The translations under genes were made by a program, and so were the position numbers. The notes beneath the pieces are model-generated. The model saw only the letters and a list, made by a program, of their open reading frames with translations. It ran no database searches and was not told the origin of the DNA. Of a stretch of 64,000 nucleotides of DNA, positions 1 through 9,000 are shown piece by piece. Within the stretch, counting starts at the first letter, position 1. Each line of letters starts with the position of its first letter. The DNA comes from Gracilimonas sp040117685 (GTDB lineage Bacteria; Bacteroidota; Rhodothermia; Balneolales; Balneolaceae): NCBI RefSeq assembly GCF_040117685.2, contig NZ_JBEDYP020000010.1, positions 124,001 through 188,000 of the forward strand, written 5' to 3'.

Positions 1-1042
1 GGTACCCGCCGTTAGCCCAGGAAGCATTGGTGTCGTGCACGTCAAGGTTTTCGGTTTGGCCATACTTCCACCAGCCGTCACTAAACTGAAAAGTAAAACC
101 ACCTATTGAGTTATCACTTCCTCCTAAACCTGCGGCGTTGTTGTAAATTTCTTTCCAATTGCTGTACAGGTACCTGGCCTGGGCTGCCTGAGCCTCTTGT
201 AAGGTTCGGGCATTGAATGCATCAGAGCCGAATTCGGTAAGCAGAACCGGCTTATCATATTCATTGGCTACTCTTTCATAAAGATCCGTGAAGGTCATTC
301 CACGGTAGGTATTTGTACCAAAAATATCGACATCCGGTGCCAGTTCAACGATTAAATCCAAGAATAGAAGATCTCCGTTACACATCGCCACGGGGCGGCT
401 ATCATCAATTTGCTTCATCGCCACTGCTGCTTCATTAAACAACTTGTACATTGCCCGTGCCCGAATGGTAGATTTTCTGTCTTCGATTGGAATGTCTTCC
501 GTTTCGGCTCCTCCCCAGAAAAGCCCGTAGTTATTTTCATTGCCTAACAGGTAAAGCAGCAGGCCGGGAGTCCCTTTATATTCTTCTGCAAGTGTTGTAA
601 CCTCATCCAGTAATAACTCTCGTACTCTTTCATCTGAATACTCGGTGTTTGCCATCCATGAACCGTCGATAGTGAGTCCATATCGGCCAAATGAATGATT
701 AAGCATCGTGTAGATGCCGTAATTTTCATAGATATAGGTGATCCACCGCTTAGGAATACCGGTGTAAACCCGTATTGCATTTACCCCCATATTCTTGAGC
801 AAAGACATCTCGTAATCAAGCGCCTGCTGTATAAATTCAGGAGACTGGTTCCACAGACTGTAAGCGTAATTGGTTCCGCGGGGAAAATAATCCCAGTTCA
901 TTCCATTAATGATCTGAGGTTCACCGTCGATAAGAAGTGTCCACTCTTCGTTTGTTTTTTGGACTTTTACGTTTTCAGATTGTCCAAATGCCAGAGTCGA
1001 GGCAAATAAAAAGACAAGTATTAGAGAAGCTGTTTTCTTCAT
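1..1042 (-). CDS. Secreted glycoside hydrolase, GH2-like TIM barrel (partial, 3' end missing)
   Basis: The gene runs off the left edge; 347 codons are visible from ATG at 1042. Residues 1-21 are a typical signal peptide ending in AFGQ, so the enzyme is exported. The rest reads as a clan A (beta/alpha)8 barrel of the GH2/GH5 type. LLGNENN near residue 169 supplies the likely acid/base Glu, and LLTEFGSDAFN near residue 270 supplies the likely nucleophile Glu. Family knowledge says such enzymes cleave beta-linked sugars; the substrate cannot be read here. There is no N-terminal jelly-roll domain of classical GH2, so it may be a barrel-first relative. A LacI-type operator-like palindrome lies about 135 bp upstream, which suggests sugar-responsive control. 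An alternative assignment is GH5 or another clan A family. Confidence 0.8.
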   Translation of the reverse strand, partial: MKKTASLILVFLFASTLAFGQSENVKVQKTNEEWTLLIDGEPQIINGMNWDYFPRGTNYAYSLWNQSPEFIQQALDYEMSLLKNMGVNAIRVYTGIPKRWITYIYENYGIYTMLNHSFGRYGLTIDGSWMANTEYSDERVRELLLDEVTTLAEEYKGTPGLLLYLLGNENNYGLFWGGAETEDIPIEDRKSTIRARAMYKLFNEAAVAMKQIDDSRPVAMCNGDLLFLDLIVELAPDVDIFGTNTYRGMTFTDLYERVANEYDKPVLLTEFGSDAFNARTLQEAQAAQARYLYSNWKEIYNNAAGLGGSDNSIGGFTFQFSDGWWKYGQTENLDVHDTNASWANGGY

Positions 1043-1157
1043 TTTATTCCTTTCTATTGATTTCTGGTAACAGACAAAAAGTGGTAGACAATCATTAATC
1101 GTCCGAATTAACTGCGCTAACTATAGTCCTGTAGAGTGCGAATGGCAATATTAACAA

Positions 1158-1283
1158 TGTATATACAGGAGCATTGAAAGCGCTTTTCTAAAGCCTAAAG
1201 GTGGGTATTTCGTTCACAGACACGATTTTTATGTTGTCAAGCGCGCTCTCTTCATTCACGAATAAAATTTTACCTGTATATAC
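1158..1283. repeat. Pair of inverted TGTATATAC sites flanking the LacI-like operator
   Basis: GTATATACAGG at 1159-1169 is matched exactly in inverted orientation by CCTGTATATAC at 1273-1283. The left copy lies within the perfect palindrome TGTATATACA (1158-1167), so each copy could itself be a dimer binding site. The two are 103 bp apart, with the LacI-like palindrome between them, consistent with a looped or two-regulator control region. This reading is inference. Confidence 0.4.
1175..1188. promoter_or_regulatory. LacI/cre-type operator-like palindrome
   Basis: The site TGAAAGCGCTTTTC has a perfect 10-bp palindromic core AAAGCGCTTT with a central CG. This is the hallmark of LacI-family operators such as the cre site. 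It lies upstream of a glycoside hydrolase gene, a frequent target of LacI-family sugar regulators. No LacI gene is in the window, so the cognate regulator is unknown. Confidence 0.45.
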
Positions 1284-1464
1284 TTTATAAAGGTCTGCTG
1301 TTTACCAAAAGAACCAACCGAATAACAAAGAACGGTCATCTAATCGGAAGTTTAGAATTATTGTAAGAGCATAATGCAATCCAAAATCACGCTTGAATCT
1401 TTATTGGAAATAATCCCGTAGAGCTTTACTCTTTTACTGAAATGCTCTTTTAACCTCTCCCATA

Positions 1465-2037
1465 ATGAACAAATTCTTACTGATATTTTTTTTCACTTTT
1501 ATATTGAGCTTACCCTGCCTTGCTCAATATAGTTTCGAACCTTCTCCTGCCAACCCCTATGGCACATTAAACCCTGAAGCCCCTGAACAGGTTGGAGATT
1601 TTGAAGAACTGATTGGCGAAAGTTCCTGCACTTCTCAAAACCGGGCTGCAGATGGTTCCTGGAATGATGCGGTATCTATGACCTGGACTTTCAAGTATAT
1701 CATGAACGGGATGGCGGTACAGGACGAAACCCTTAAGGAAGACGGCGCTCATTCGGGAAGTATCAGACAATTTAATGCAGACAGTGCCAAATGGTATGTG
1801 CATTATTATTCTTCAGGTTCGGCACCATCTGTTTTACCGGCATGGGAAGGCTCTAAAAGTGAAGATAGCAGCATCGTTCTTTATCGCGAACAGGCCGCTC
1901 CCAATGGCACCGAGGGATTCTACCGTCTTACATTTTCAGAAATAACCGATGAGAGTTTTGAATGGATTGGTGAGTGGGTTAATACCACAGAGACCTTCAC
2001 TTATCCCACCTGGAAGATATCCTGTAATAAACTATAG
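1465..2037 (+). CDS. Secreted DUF1579-like hypothetical protein
   Basis: This 190-residue protein starts with a hydrophobic signal peptide (residues 1-20, ending LPCLAQ) and is probably periplasmic or surface exposed. The mature part has the pattern of DUF1579 and related heme/lipid-binding-like beta barrels: a LIGESSCTSQN stretch, WTFKYIMNGMAVQDE near residue 75, then alternating beta strands (WYVHYYSS, GFYRLTFSE, FEWIGEWV). Its function is unknown. It is transcribed divergently from the glycosidase, and its stop lies only 7 bp from the end of the convergent repeat-protein gene. The start ATG precedes a good signal peptide. Confidence 0.6.
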   Translation: MNKFLLIFFFTFILSLPCLAQYSFEPSPANPYGTLNPEAPEQVGDFEELIGESSCTSQNRAADGSWNDAVSMTWTFKYIMNGMAVQDETLKEDGAHSGSIRQFNADSAKWYVHYYSSGSAPSVLPAWEGSKSEDSSIVLYREQAAPNGTEGFYRLTFSEITDESFEWIGEWVNTTETFTYPTWKISCNKL

Positions 2038-2044
2038 AGGCAGG

Positions 2045-2905
2045 CTAATTATTCTGATACAGATTGATCACTTCTGAGGGGTTCATATTCTCAAGCATAT
2101 CCCTTCGGCCAAGCTCACTAATGAAATCTTCAGTTACTCCATTAGCATGGAGGGCTATAATCCCTGAATAATCCAATTCTTCCAGGTAGTCGTACCTGCT
2201 AAGTGTACGTAGATACCCTAAAGGAACTTCATTCGCATATAATCCAACAACACCGGGATAGTCTAAATTTTCGAGTAAATCTACCCGACTTAACCCCCTT
2301 AGGTACTCTCCGGTTACCCCATTGGAGTACAACCCGATAACGCCCACGTAATCCAGCTCATCCAGATAGTCAATGCGTTGCAGTGTTCGGATATACTCGG
2401 CCGGCACACCGTTGGCATGTAAACCAATAAGTGCAGAGTAATTTAATTCCTCAAGAAAATCGGCGCGTTCCAGCTCACGCATATACTCCACAGGCACCTC
2501 GTTTTGATACAATGCCATAATTTGATTCTGGTCCGGGGTTTCATCAAAATCAAACGCGTCAACGTCATCAATATACTCCAGTATTCCCACAGATAGACCC
2601 GACGGATTTTGTACAACTTCAGTCACCTGTCCACTATTTCCTGCTATTCCCAGTGTTTCAAGCGGCTTCCAGTCGTTAAACCATAAAAAGAAAATCACCA
2701 AAAATACACCTAAAACAATGGTATCCCTTTTCAGGGTGCCCTTTTTAGTATCGTTGAATTCCGGGCGGACGTAATTCAAAAATCCATCCTCTTCCTGAGG
2801 ACCTTCACCTCCGGAGCCGAAATCTATTTCCGGATTCTGTTGTGCATCGTTGTTATGCAGATGATTCTTGATACGATTGCTATGTTTGTCTTTTTGGGAT
2901 GACAT
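2045..2905 (-). CDS. Single-pass membrane protein with five 30-residue helical repeats
   Basis: I do not recognise a named family. Residues 1-60 are polar and charged. Residues 62-78 (VLGVFLVIFFLWF core) form one transmembrane segment. From residue 129 to the C-terminus the protein is five consecutive repeats of exactly 30 residues plus an 8-residue partial copy, with consensus LYxNGVxxEYLRxLxRxDxLExLDYxG. The repeats are degenerate at DNA level, so they are old. The NGVxxEYLRxL core resembles the HGVTPEYI-type helical repeats found downstream of M56/BlaR1-like peptidases, which suggests a protein-binding role. This is inference. No enzymatic motif is visible. It is flanked by short lipoprotein and membrane protein genes. 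Confidence 0.75.
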   Translation of the reverse strand: MSSQKDKHSNRIKNHLHNNDAQQNPEIDFGSGGEGPQEEDGFLNYVRPEFNDTKKGTLKRDTIVLGVFLVIFFLWFNDWKPLETLGIAGNSGQVTEVVQNPSGLSVGILEYIDDVDAFDFDETPDQNQIMALYQNEVPVEYMRELERADFLEELNYSALIGLHANGVPAEYIRTLQRIDYLDELDYVGVIGLYSNGVTGEYLRGLSRVDLLENLDYPGVVGLYANEVPLGYLRTLSRYDYLEELDYSGIIALHANGVTEDFISELGRRDMLENMNPSEVINLYQNN

Positions 2906-2961
2906 GTACCGAATGTATGAATTGCGGAGCTAAGATTGTACCAAGGAAAACCTATTTCTTT

Positions 2962-3122
2962 GAGAAGCTCTGAAAGACTTCGCTTGTTTACCTGAATAGA
3001 ATTGAGCTTGTATATAAAACGGCACCTGAGTTAACCCTTTCGTCTATCGCAAATCGGTAATCAAACTGTCGCAAATCAATCAGAACCGTGATAATCCAAT
3101 TTACGAATAACGTTTATTGAAC
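2962..3122. repeat. Degenerate intergenic repeat, copy 1
   Basis: This stretch is alignable to 5800-5963. Shared blocks in the same order are CTGAA-GACTTCGCTTGTTTACC, ACCTGAGTT, a CGCAAATC block and ACGAATAACG. It begins with an inverted GAAG...CTTC arm and ends at the stop of the next gene. It looks like a dispersed non-coding repeat rather than gene debris. Confidence 0.55.
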
Positions 3123-3890
3123 TTTCGCCCACCCCTCGGTATGTGAATTATAAATCCAGGTCATTGTATCACCGTCAATTTCAACATCCCAGGAATCATT
3201 TCCGGAGTTTACGTTCAGCTCGGGTGCGTTATACTCATATTCCATTTCGTAAGAAGCTTCTCCGGTTGGATATCCGGTTATCACTTGTTGAAAGGTGTTT
3301 GAATTTTCAGCAAAAATTACTTTTTCTGTCAATTCATTTACTTCAGCACCTGTCTCTAACATGGTACTTTGCAGATAAGCTGTATAATTAGTCTCCCACG
3401 TTCCTTCCAATCCACTTCCTGATGAGCCTCGGTTAAATACCCGCGCCTGAGTAACATTTAAAGTTCTACCTTCTACCGCAATTCTCGAATCAAAATAAGG
3501 CTTGTAAACATTACCATCTATCGGGTTGCAGGCAAATACCAGATTAGCCGCCTCGACTCTCAGGATTCCATCCTTCACTTCATATGTACCTTGTACTACT
3601 TTTTCCAGATACATTTCATTGTCATACTCCTCATCACATACAGTGTAGGTTATAGTTTGTTCGCCTTCTGCTGTTTGTATGGTTCTGCTCCTGGCTTGAA
3701 TCGTTGAATCGGAATAAGTGCCATCGGCATTAAAAGTCCGGATTGTATTTTCCAGCTCCCATTGCCCTTCAATTTCAGACTTCAGTGCAAGATCTTCTTC
3801 ATTCTCCTTTTCATCATCAGAAAGACTATTGGAGCAGCTTGCAGTAAATACTAGGAATAGCGATAAAAAAATTAAATTTATGATCTTCAT
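3114..3890 (-). CDS. Lipocalin-like lipoprotein, two-domain
   Basis: This 258-residue protein starts with a signal peptide and lipobox (TASC, Cys at residue 19), so it should be lipid-anchored in the envelope. Two halves each begin with the lipocalin-like signature: EGQWELENTIRTFNADGTY near residue 41 and EGTWETNYTAYL near residue 162. Each is followed by beta strands ending in WTY/W-type motifs. Such lipocalin-like (calycin) domains are common in Bacteroidota lipoproteins and may bind small hydrophobic ligands, but no ligand can be named. It stands alone, with no operon partner on this strand within 100 bp. Confidence 0.6.
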   Translation of the reverse strand: MKIINLIFLSLFLVFTASCSNSLSDDEKENEEDLALKSEIEGQWELENTIRTFNADGTYSDSTIQARSRTIQTAEGEQTITYTVCDEEYDNEMYLEKVVQGTYEVKDGILRVEAANLVFACNPIDGNVYKPYFDSRIAVEGRTLNVTQARVFNRGSSGSGLEGTWETNYTAYLQSTMLETGAEVNELTEKVIFAENSNTFQQVITGYPTGEASYEMEYEYNAPELNVNSGNDSWDVEIDGDTMTWIYNSHTEGWAKVQ

Positions 3891-4031
3891 AACTCTATGA
3901 TTTTGTTAACCCCTTACACATTACTCACACTATATATAATTGCGGTGGCAATATCAAATAGAGGGAATTACCCATCATAGAATTGAGAAGCTACCCTCAA
4001 GAAAAATTAAACACTGAGTGGACCATTCATC

Positions 4032-4403
4032 CTACTGTTTAATTCTCTTCACCATTCTTTTGACAGCTTCTTCAGAATCAGGAATATTTTCTTCTTCTTC
4101 GTTGAGGTAAAGGTCTATCGTTTCTTCATCCTCCCCGGCTTGAATAGCGTCCCAGGCTTCGCTCGTTACAATAGTCTCCAAATTTTCTAATCTGCTTAGA
4201 ATTCGCTCTTGCTGTTTTTCACTTCCCTCCAGCGCGTTGATAATAGCTTTGAAGTCTCCCTTCATCACGGAAGTTGATTCTTTTAAATTGCTTTCCATAC
4301 TCTGCATCTGACTTCGATTTTTGGCTCCTATGTAGATCATCCCGAAAAGAAAGATAGACGTAATACCGGCGAGCGCAAGAACTATGAGTGTAGCAAAGGA
4401 CAT
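4032..4403 (-). CDS. Small membrane protein with coiled coil
   Basis: This 123-residue protein has an N-terminal transmembrane segment (residues 4-26). A charged helical region follows, with heptad-like spacing (residues 30-75, rich in Glu, Lys, Ser and Leu), then an acidic tail (EEEENIPDSEE) with a short basic C-terminus (KRMVKRIKQ). The layout is membrane anchor, coiled coil, acidic tail. I recognise no family, although PspB-like proteins have a similar outline. It lies between the lipoprotein gene at 3114 and the TlpA-like gene, both on the same strand, with gaps of about 100 bp or more. Confidence 0.55.
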   Translation of the reverse strand: MSFATLIVLALAGITSIFLFGMIYIGAKNRSQMQSMESNLKESTSVMKGDFKAIINALEGSEKQQERILSRLENLETIVTSEAWDAIQAGEDEETIDLYLNEEEENIPDSEEAVKRMVKRIKQ

Positions 4404-4482
4404 AAAAATATGGATTATTGGCTATTGATTCAGTGGATATAGTATACAAAAGCTAAGGGAATCTCGCGTGCAAGGAAGCCAT

Positions 4483-4504
4483 ATTCGAATAACGATTAAC
4501 GAAC
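4483..4504. repeat. ATTCGAATAACGATTAACGAAC motif at a gene 3' end
   Basis: The AATAACGATTAACGAAC-type motif touches the stop codon of the TlpA-like gene. Close relatives occur at 3102-3116, 5944-5960 and, as an inverted pair, at 24611-24724. All are at gene ends or in gaps, which suggests a small dispersed repeat. Confidence 0.4.
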
Positions 4505-5715
4505 TACTTACGCGTCAGCTCTTCAACGATAGCATTAAATCGCTGATCGAAATCCTCGTAGTAAACACCTGTTGCCGGACCGGTAAAATAGCTGTGTACA
4601 TACCGGGCATAGCCCTTTTTATCAATGAATATCAATGTTGGGAAAGCTACTATTTCATCCATAAATGAAAAGGCCTCAGCTGCTTTGGTTTTTGATAGAG
4701 AGCCACCGAGAATCATTTTATAGGGTACATCAAGGCGGTCTTTGTAAGTTTCAATGCGATTCAGCCCGTAGGCAGCCGAGTAATTCGCTTCGTAGTTCAC
4801 CGCCAGTATTTCCACGTTTTTATCCGGATTTTCAGCAACCCATTGTGTCAGGTACCGGGTTTGATCCTGACTGTTTGAACACCAAGTTCCCATTAGCTGA
4901 ACGATAAGCACTTTGCCCTCATATGTATCCGGGTTGATCTCCTGATGAGCCAGAACCGGTAGACTTTCCAGATCCGGTTTTATATTCTTGCCGGTTAAAT
5001 CGACCATTTCAAATGGATCGGGAAGGCTTGCTGAATCATCCCTGCCTGCAATCCATGGACGTGAGTATCCATTATCCAATACCAGTTCGCCGCTCCACCT
5101 TTTATCACTTTCAGAATAGGTTCCTCGCAGCAGAAAGGAATGCACTCCGTCAAAAGTTGACAGCTCTATGCTGTTGCCTTCCACCTTTCCTTCGAAAAAC
5201 CGGTAATCACTCACTTCCGTCATAATGGTGCCGGTCACCCGATTTCCACTCTGTTCAAACAAACCCACCGCGGGATATTCACTACTTCTGCCCTTATTAA
5301 CAGTCATATCCCAGCGTTTTCCCACTTCTATGGGGTCTTTCTCTTCTTTGACATTATAGCGAGGTAATCCATATTCCGATCTGAACGGGTAGCTTTGATT
5401 CCGGTAATGCTTAAAAAGCCTCCCTTCCATCCTATCAGAACCTTGTTTCATTTTCAGGGTGATATCGAAACCAAACATGGGAATAATCAGGCTGTCGTTT
5501 CGGACGGTTGCTTCCAGTGTAGCCCGGTCTTCTCCATTAATAAAAGTGAATTCTGGTGATTCGGAATCCTTAGGGTAATGCACCTCAAACTGAAAAGGGA
5601 TCTCCTCATTACTATATACAATGGTTCCTTTCCAGATTCCTTCTTTTGGAATTTGGGCGGCTGCGAATGATTGGAAGGCAATGAGGAATAGAAATAGTAC
5701 GGCTATATTTTTCAT
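4504..5715 (-). CDS. TlpA/thioredoxin-like secreted protein with incomplete redox motif
   Basis: The 403-residue protein carries a signal peptide (residues 1-20, ending AAAQ). Residues 25-235 form a beta-rich domain typical of the N-terminal part of Bacteroidota TlpA-like proteins. Residues 250-400 are a thioredoxin fold: GKVLIVQLMGTWCSNSQDQ, then VEILAVNYE and a cis-Pro region FPTLIFIDKKG. The active site reads Cys279-Ser-Asn-Ser282 where family members have CxxC, so the resolving cysteine is gone. A normal disulfide reductase cycle is unlikely; a monothiol or non-redox role is inferred. Bacteroidota TlpA proteins normally keep periplasmic disulfides or cytochromes reduced. It is an isolated gene. 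Confidence 0.8.
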   Translation of the reverse strand: MKNIAVLFLFLIAFQSFAAAQIPKEGIWKGTIVYSNEEIPFQFEVHYPKDSESPEFTFINGEDRATLEATVRNDSLIIPMFGFDITLKMKQGSDRMEGRLFKHYRNQSYPFRSEYGLPRYNVKEEKDPIEVGKRWDMTVNKGRSSEYPAVGLFEQSGNRVTGTIMTEVSDYRFFEGKVEGNSIELSTFDGVHSFLLRGTYSESDKRWSGELVLDNGYSRPWIAGRDDSASLPDPFEMVDLTGKNIKPDLESLPVLAHQEINPDTYEGKVLIVQLMGTWCSNSQDQTRYLTQWVAENPDKNVEILAVNYEANYSAAYGLNRIETYKDRLDVPYKMILGGSLSKTKAAEAFSFMDEIVAFPTLIFIDKKGYARYVHSYFTGPATGVYYEDFDQRFNAIVEELTRK

Positions 5716-6004
5716 GCGGTGAATATAGCTAATTCAGGTTGAATAGCCATTGATGATCGGATAGAAAGCAGGTCCCATTTAAACATTAGTGCTTATTACG
5801 CGAAGCCCTGAAGGACTTCGCTTGTTTACCGGAATAGATGAGTGGCAATAGGTAGAATAGTACCTGAGTTTGACATTTTGGGTAATACAATCGTCCATCG
5901 CTAATCGATCTCGCAAATCAAACAGCACTATAATGAACCAAATTTCGAATAACGATTAACAAAAATACGAATCTCCAAAATCCAACAATCCCACAAATCA
6001 GTGA
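5716..6004. other. Intergenic region with repeat copy 2
   Basis: This 289-bp gap lies upstream of the TlpA-like gene and downstream of icmF. Most of it (5800-5963) is a second copy of the degenerate repeat seen at 2962-3122. It opens with the palindrome GCGAAG-N10-CTTCGC at 5800-5821 and ends with the AATAACGATTAAC motif. No gene was seen. Confidence 0.5.
5800..5963. repeat. Degenerate intergenic repeat, copy 2
   Basis: Same orientation and block order as 2962-3122. The best conserved part, GACTTCGCTTGTTTACC followed by GAATAGA, is at 5814-5838. The left part forms a hairpin-capable palindrome (GCGAAG/CTTCGC). Confidence 0.55.
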
Positions 6005-9000
6005 TCACATGTTACGCCGATACTGCCCACCCACTTCGTACAAGGCATGAGAAATTTGTCCAAGTGAGGCTACTTTCACCGTTTCCATTAGCTCTTCAAA
6101 TAAGTTGCCGTTATTTCGGGCTACTTCTTTGAGTCGCTCGATGGCCTCATCGGCGTCTTTTTCGTTCCGCTTCCAGAACTGCTCAAGGTTTTCAATCTGC
6201 TGGCGTTTCTCTTCTTCAGTAGAACGTATCAGATCGATTTCTTTATCGCCTTCTTCCCCTTCGCCTTCTTTCTGGAAGGTATTCACACCAATAATCGGAA
6301 GCTCGCCGGAGTGTTTTTTGGATTCATAATAGAGCGATTCATCCTGAATCTTACCGCGCTGATACATATTCTCCATTGCGCCGAGTACACCGCCCCGCTC
6401 AGTGATACGATCGAACTCCGTAAGAATGGCTTCTTCCACCAGATCCGTCAGCTCATCTATGAAGTATGAACCTTGGTTTATGTTCTCATTTTTAGCCGTA
6501 CCCAACTCTTTATTGATGATCATTTGAATGGCCAGAGCACGACGAACAGACTCCTCTGTTGGAGTGGTAATGGCTTCATCATAGGCGTTGGTGTGCAACG
6601 AGTTACAATTATCATATATCGCCAATAATGCCTGCAAGGTTGTACGGATATCGTTAAACTGAATCTCCTGGGCATGCAGCGAGCGGCCACTGGTTTGAAT
6701 GTGGTACTTCAGCTTCTGTGATCGATCGTTGGCTTCGTACTTATTCTTCATAGCTACGGCCCAGATACGTCTCGCTACACGGCCGATCACCGCATATTCG
6801 GGGTCAAGTCCGTTACTGAAGAAGAACGACAGGTTATGGGCAAAATCATCTACATCCAGTCCGCGAGCCAGGTAATATTCCACAAAGGTAAACCCGTTGG
6901 CCAGCGTAAAGGCTGCCTGGGTAATGGGGTTGGCACCGGCCTCGGCAATATGGTAACCGGAAATAGAAACCGAATAGTAATTACGGACGTTATGCTCAGT
7001 GAAATAGGTCTGAATGTCGCCCATCATCTTAAGGGCAAATTCGGTGGAGAAGATACAGGTGTTCTGCGCCTGATCTTCCTTCAGAATATCGGCCTGAACG
7101 GTTCCGCGAACTACACTCAGAGTCTTTTCCTTAATCTCATTGTAAGTGCTTTCCGGCAGCAGGTTATCACCTGAAATACCCAGCGTAGCTAAACCGAACT
7201 CATCATTTCCTTCCGGAATTTCATTGCTGTATTGTGGTTGCTCTATGCCTCGCTCCTCGAAGTAGGCTTTGATTTTTTTCTTCGCTTCATTCCATTTGCC
7301 GTTTTCTTTCAGGTATCGCTCTACTTCCTGATCAATGGCCGTATTCATAAACATGGCGAGTATCATAGGCGCCGGACCGTTGATGGTCATCGATACCGAT
7401 GTTTTGGGAGAAGTCAGCTCAAAGCCGGAATACAGCTTCTTCATATCATCCACGGTACAAATGCTAACACCGGAGTTCCCGATTTTACCGTAAATATCCG
7501 GCCGATATCCCGGGTCTTCACCGTACAGTGTTACCGAGTCAAAAGCCGTAGAAAGCCGGGCCGCAGGCATTCCTTCACTCACGTAGTGAAAGCGCTTGTT
7601 GGTTCGTTCGGGGGTTCCTTCACCGGCGAACATTCGGGTTGGGTCTTCTCCCTCCCGCTTAAATGGAAAAACACCGGCGGTATAAGGGAAGTAACCGGGC
7701 AGATTTTCCTTCAGGGCAAACTTCAGCTGCTCTCCTTTATTCTTTGTTTTCGGAAGAGCTACCCGGGGAATCTGGAGTCCACTCAGTGACTCTCGATATA
7801 ATTTATTTTTAAAGGTCTTGTCTCGGATTTGAACCTCAAAATGCTCCTGCTGGTATTGTTCAAAAAGCTCGTCCCATCCTTCCAGGACATTCCTTGGAAG
7901 AGTATCCAGTTTAGAAAGCCAGTGCTCCCGCATTTTAGCCAGATTATCCTGCATCACCTGCTTCTCATCCGGATTCCAGCTTTCCAGCTGATCGATGGTT
8001 CCTGAAACCTGATCCAGCTTGGAAGCAGCATCCACTTGCTCCTCCACCCATTCGTGGTAATCGCGTACGGTTTCTGAAATCTCAGATAGGTATCGAACCC
8101 GCTTACCGGGGATAATAGCCTGAGCCTGAATATCTTCAGCCGGCTTGGGATTGGTGTAAATCTTTGTCTCCCAGCCTATATCATAATGACCGTTGATCTT
8201 ATCTACTAGTGCCTTAAACAAACGGTTCACGCCTTCATCATTGAACTGAGCAGCGATGGTCGGGTAAACCGGCATGTCTTCCTGCTTGGCATGCCATGAG
8301 CCGGTATTTCGAATCATTTGCTTGCGCACATCCCTGAGTGCATCCAGCGAGCCTTTCTTTTCAAACTTGTTGAGAACCACCAATTCGGCCAGATCCAGCA
8401 TGTTGATTTTCTCAAGCTGTGTGGCCGCTCCGTACTCACTCGTCATCACGTACATCGGAATTTCGGTGATATCCACAATCTCGGTACCACTTTGTCCGAT
8501 TCCGGAGGTTTCCACAATTATAAGGTCAAATCCGGCTGCTTTATACAACTCAATAGCTCCGAGCAATCCTTTACTGGTAGAACGGTTAGAAGCACGGGTA
8601 GCCATACTCCGCATAAACACCCGGTCGGTATCGATGCTGTTCATTCGGATGCGGTCACCCAACAAGGCTCCGCCTGTTTTAACTTTAGAAGGGTCAACCG
8701 AGATGATTCCGATAGTCAGGTCTTCAAATTCCGTTAAAAACCGACGTACGAGCTCATCGGTAAGCGAGCTTTTCCCTGCCCCACCGGTTCCTGTAATTCC
8801 AACGAGGGGGATAGTTTTCTCGGACAACTCAATTTCTTTGCCCTGCCCATCGAGGAGCTTACCCTCTTTAAGCTCTAAAATATCTTCGTGTTCATTCTCG
8901 ATAGCCGTCAGCGACCTGGAAAGTGTAATGGTATCGCGTTTCTTCAGCTTCTTTAACTCAGGTTTGGCTACTGATATAGGGTCGAAGTCACATTCTTCCA

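Larger units (their letters stand above)
1043..1464. other. Divergent intergenic region with candidate operators
   Basis: This 422-bp gap separates the divergent glycosidase and the 190-residue secreted protein gene. It holds a 10-bp perfect palindrome of LacI/cre type near 1181 and two TGTATATAC-containing inverted sites at 1158-1169 and 1273-1283, described separately. No coding sequence or RNA gene was recognised. Confidence 0.6.
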
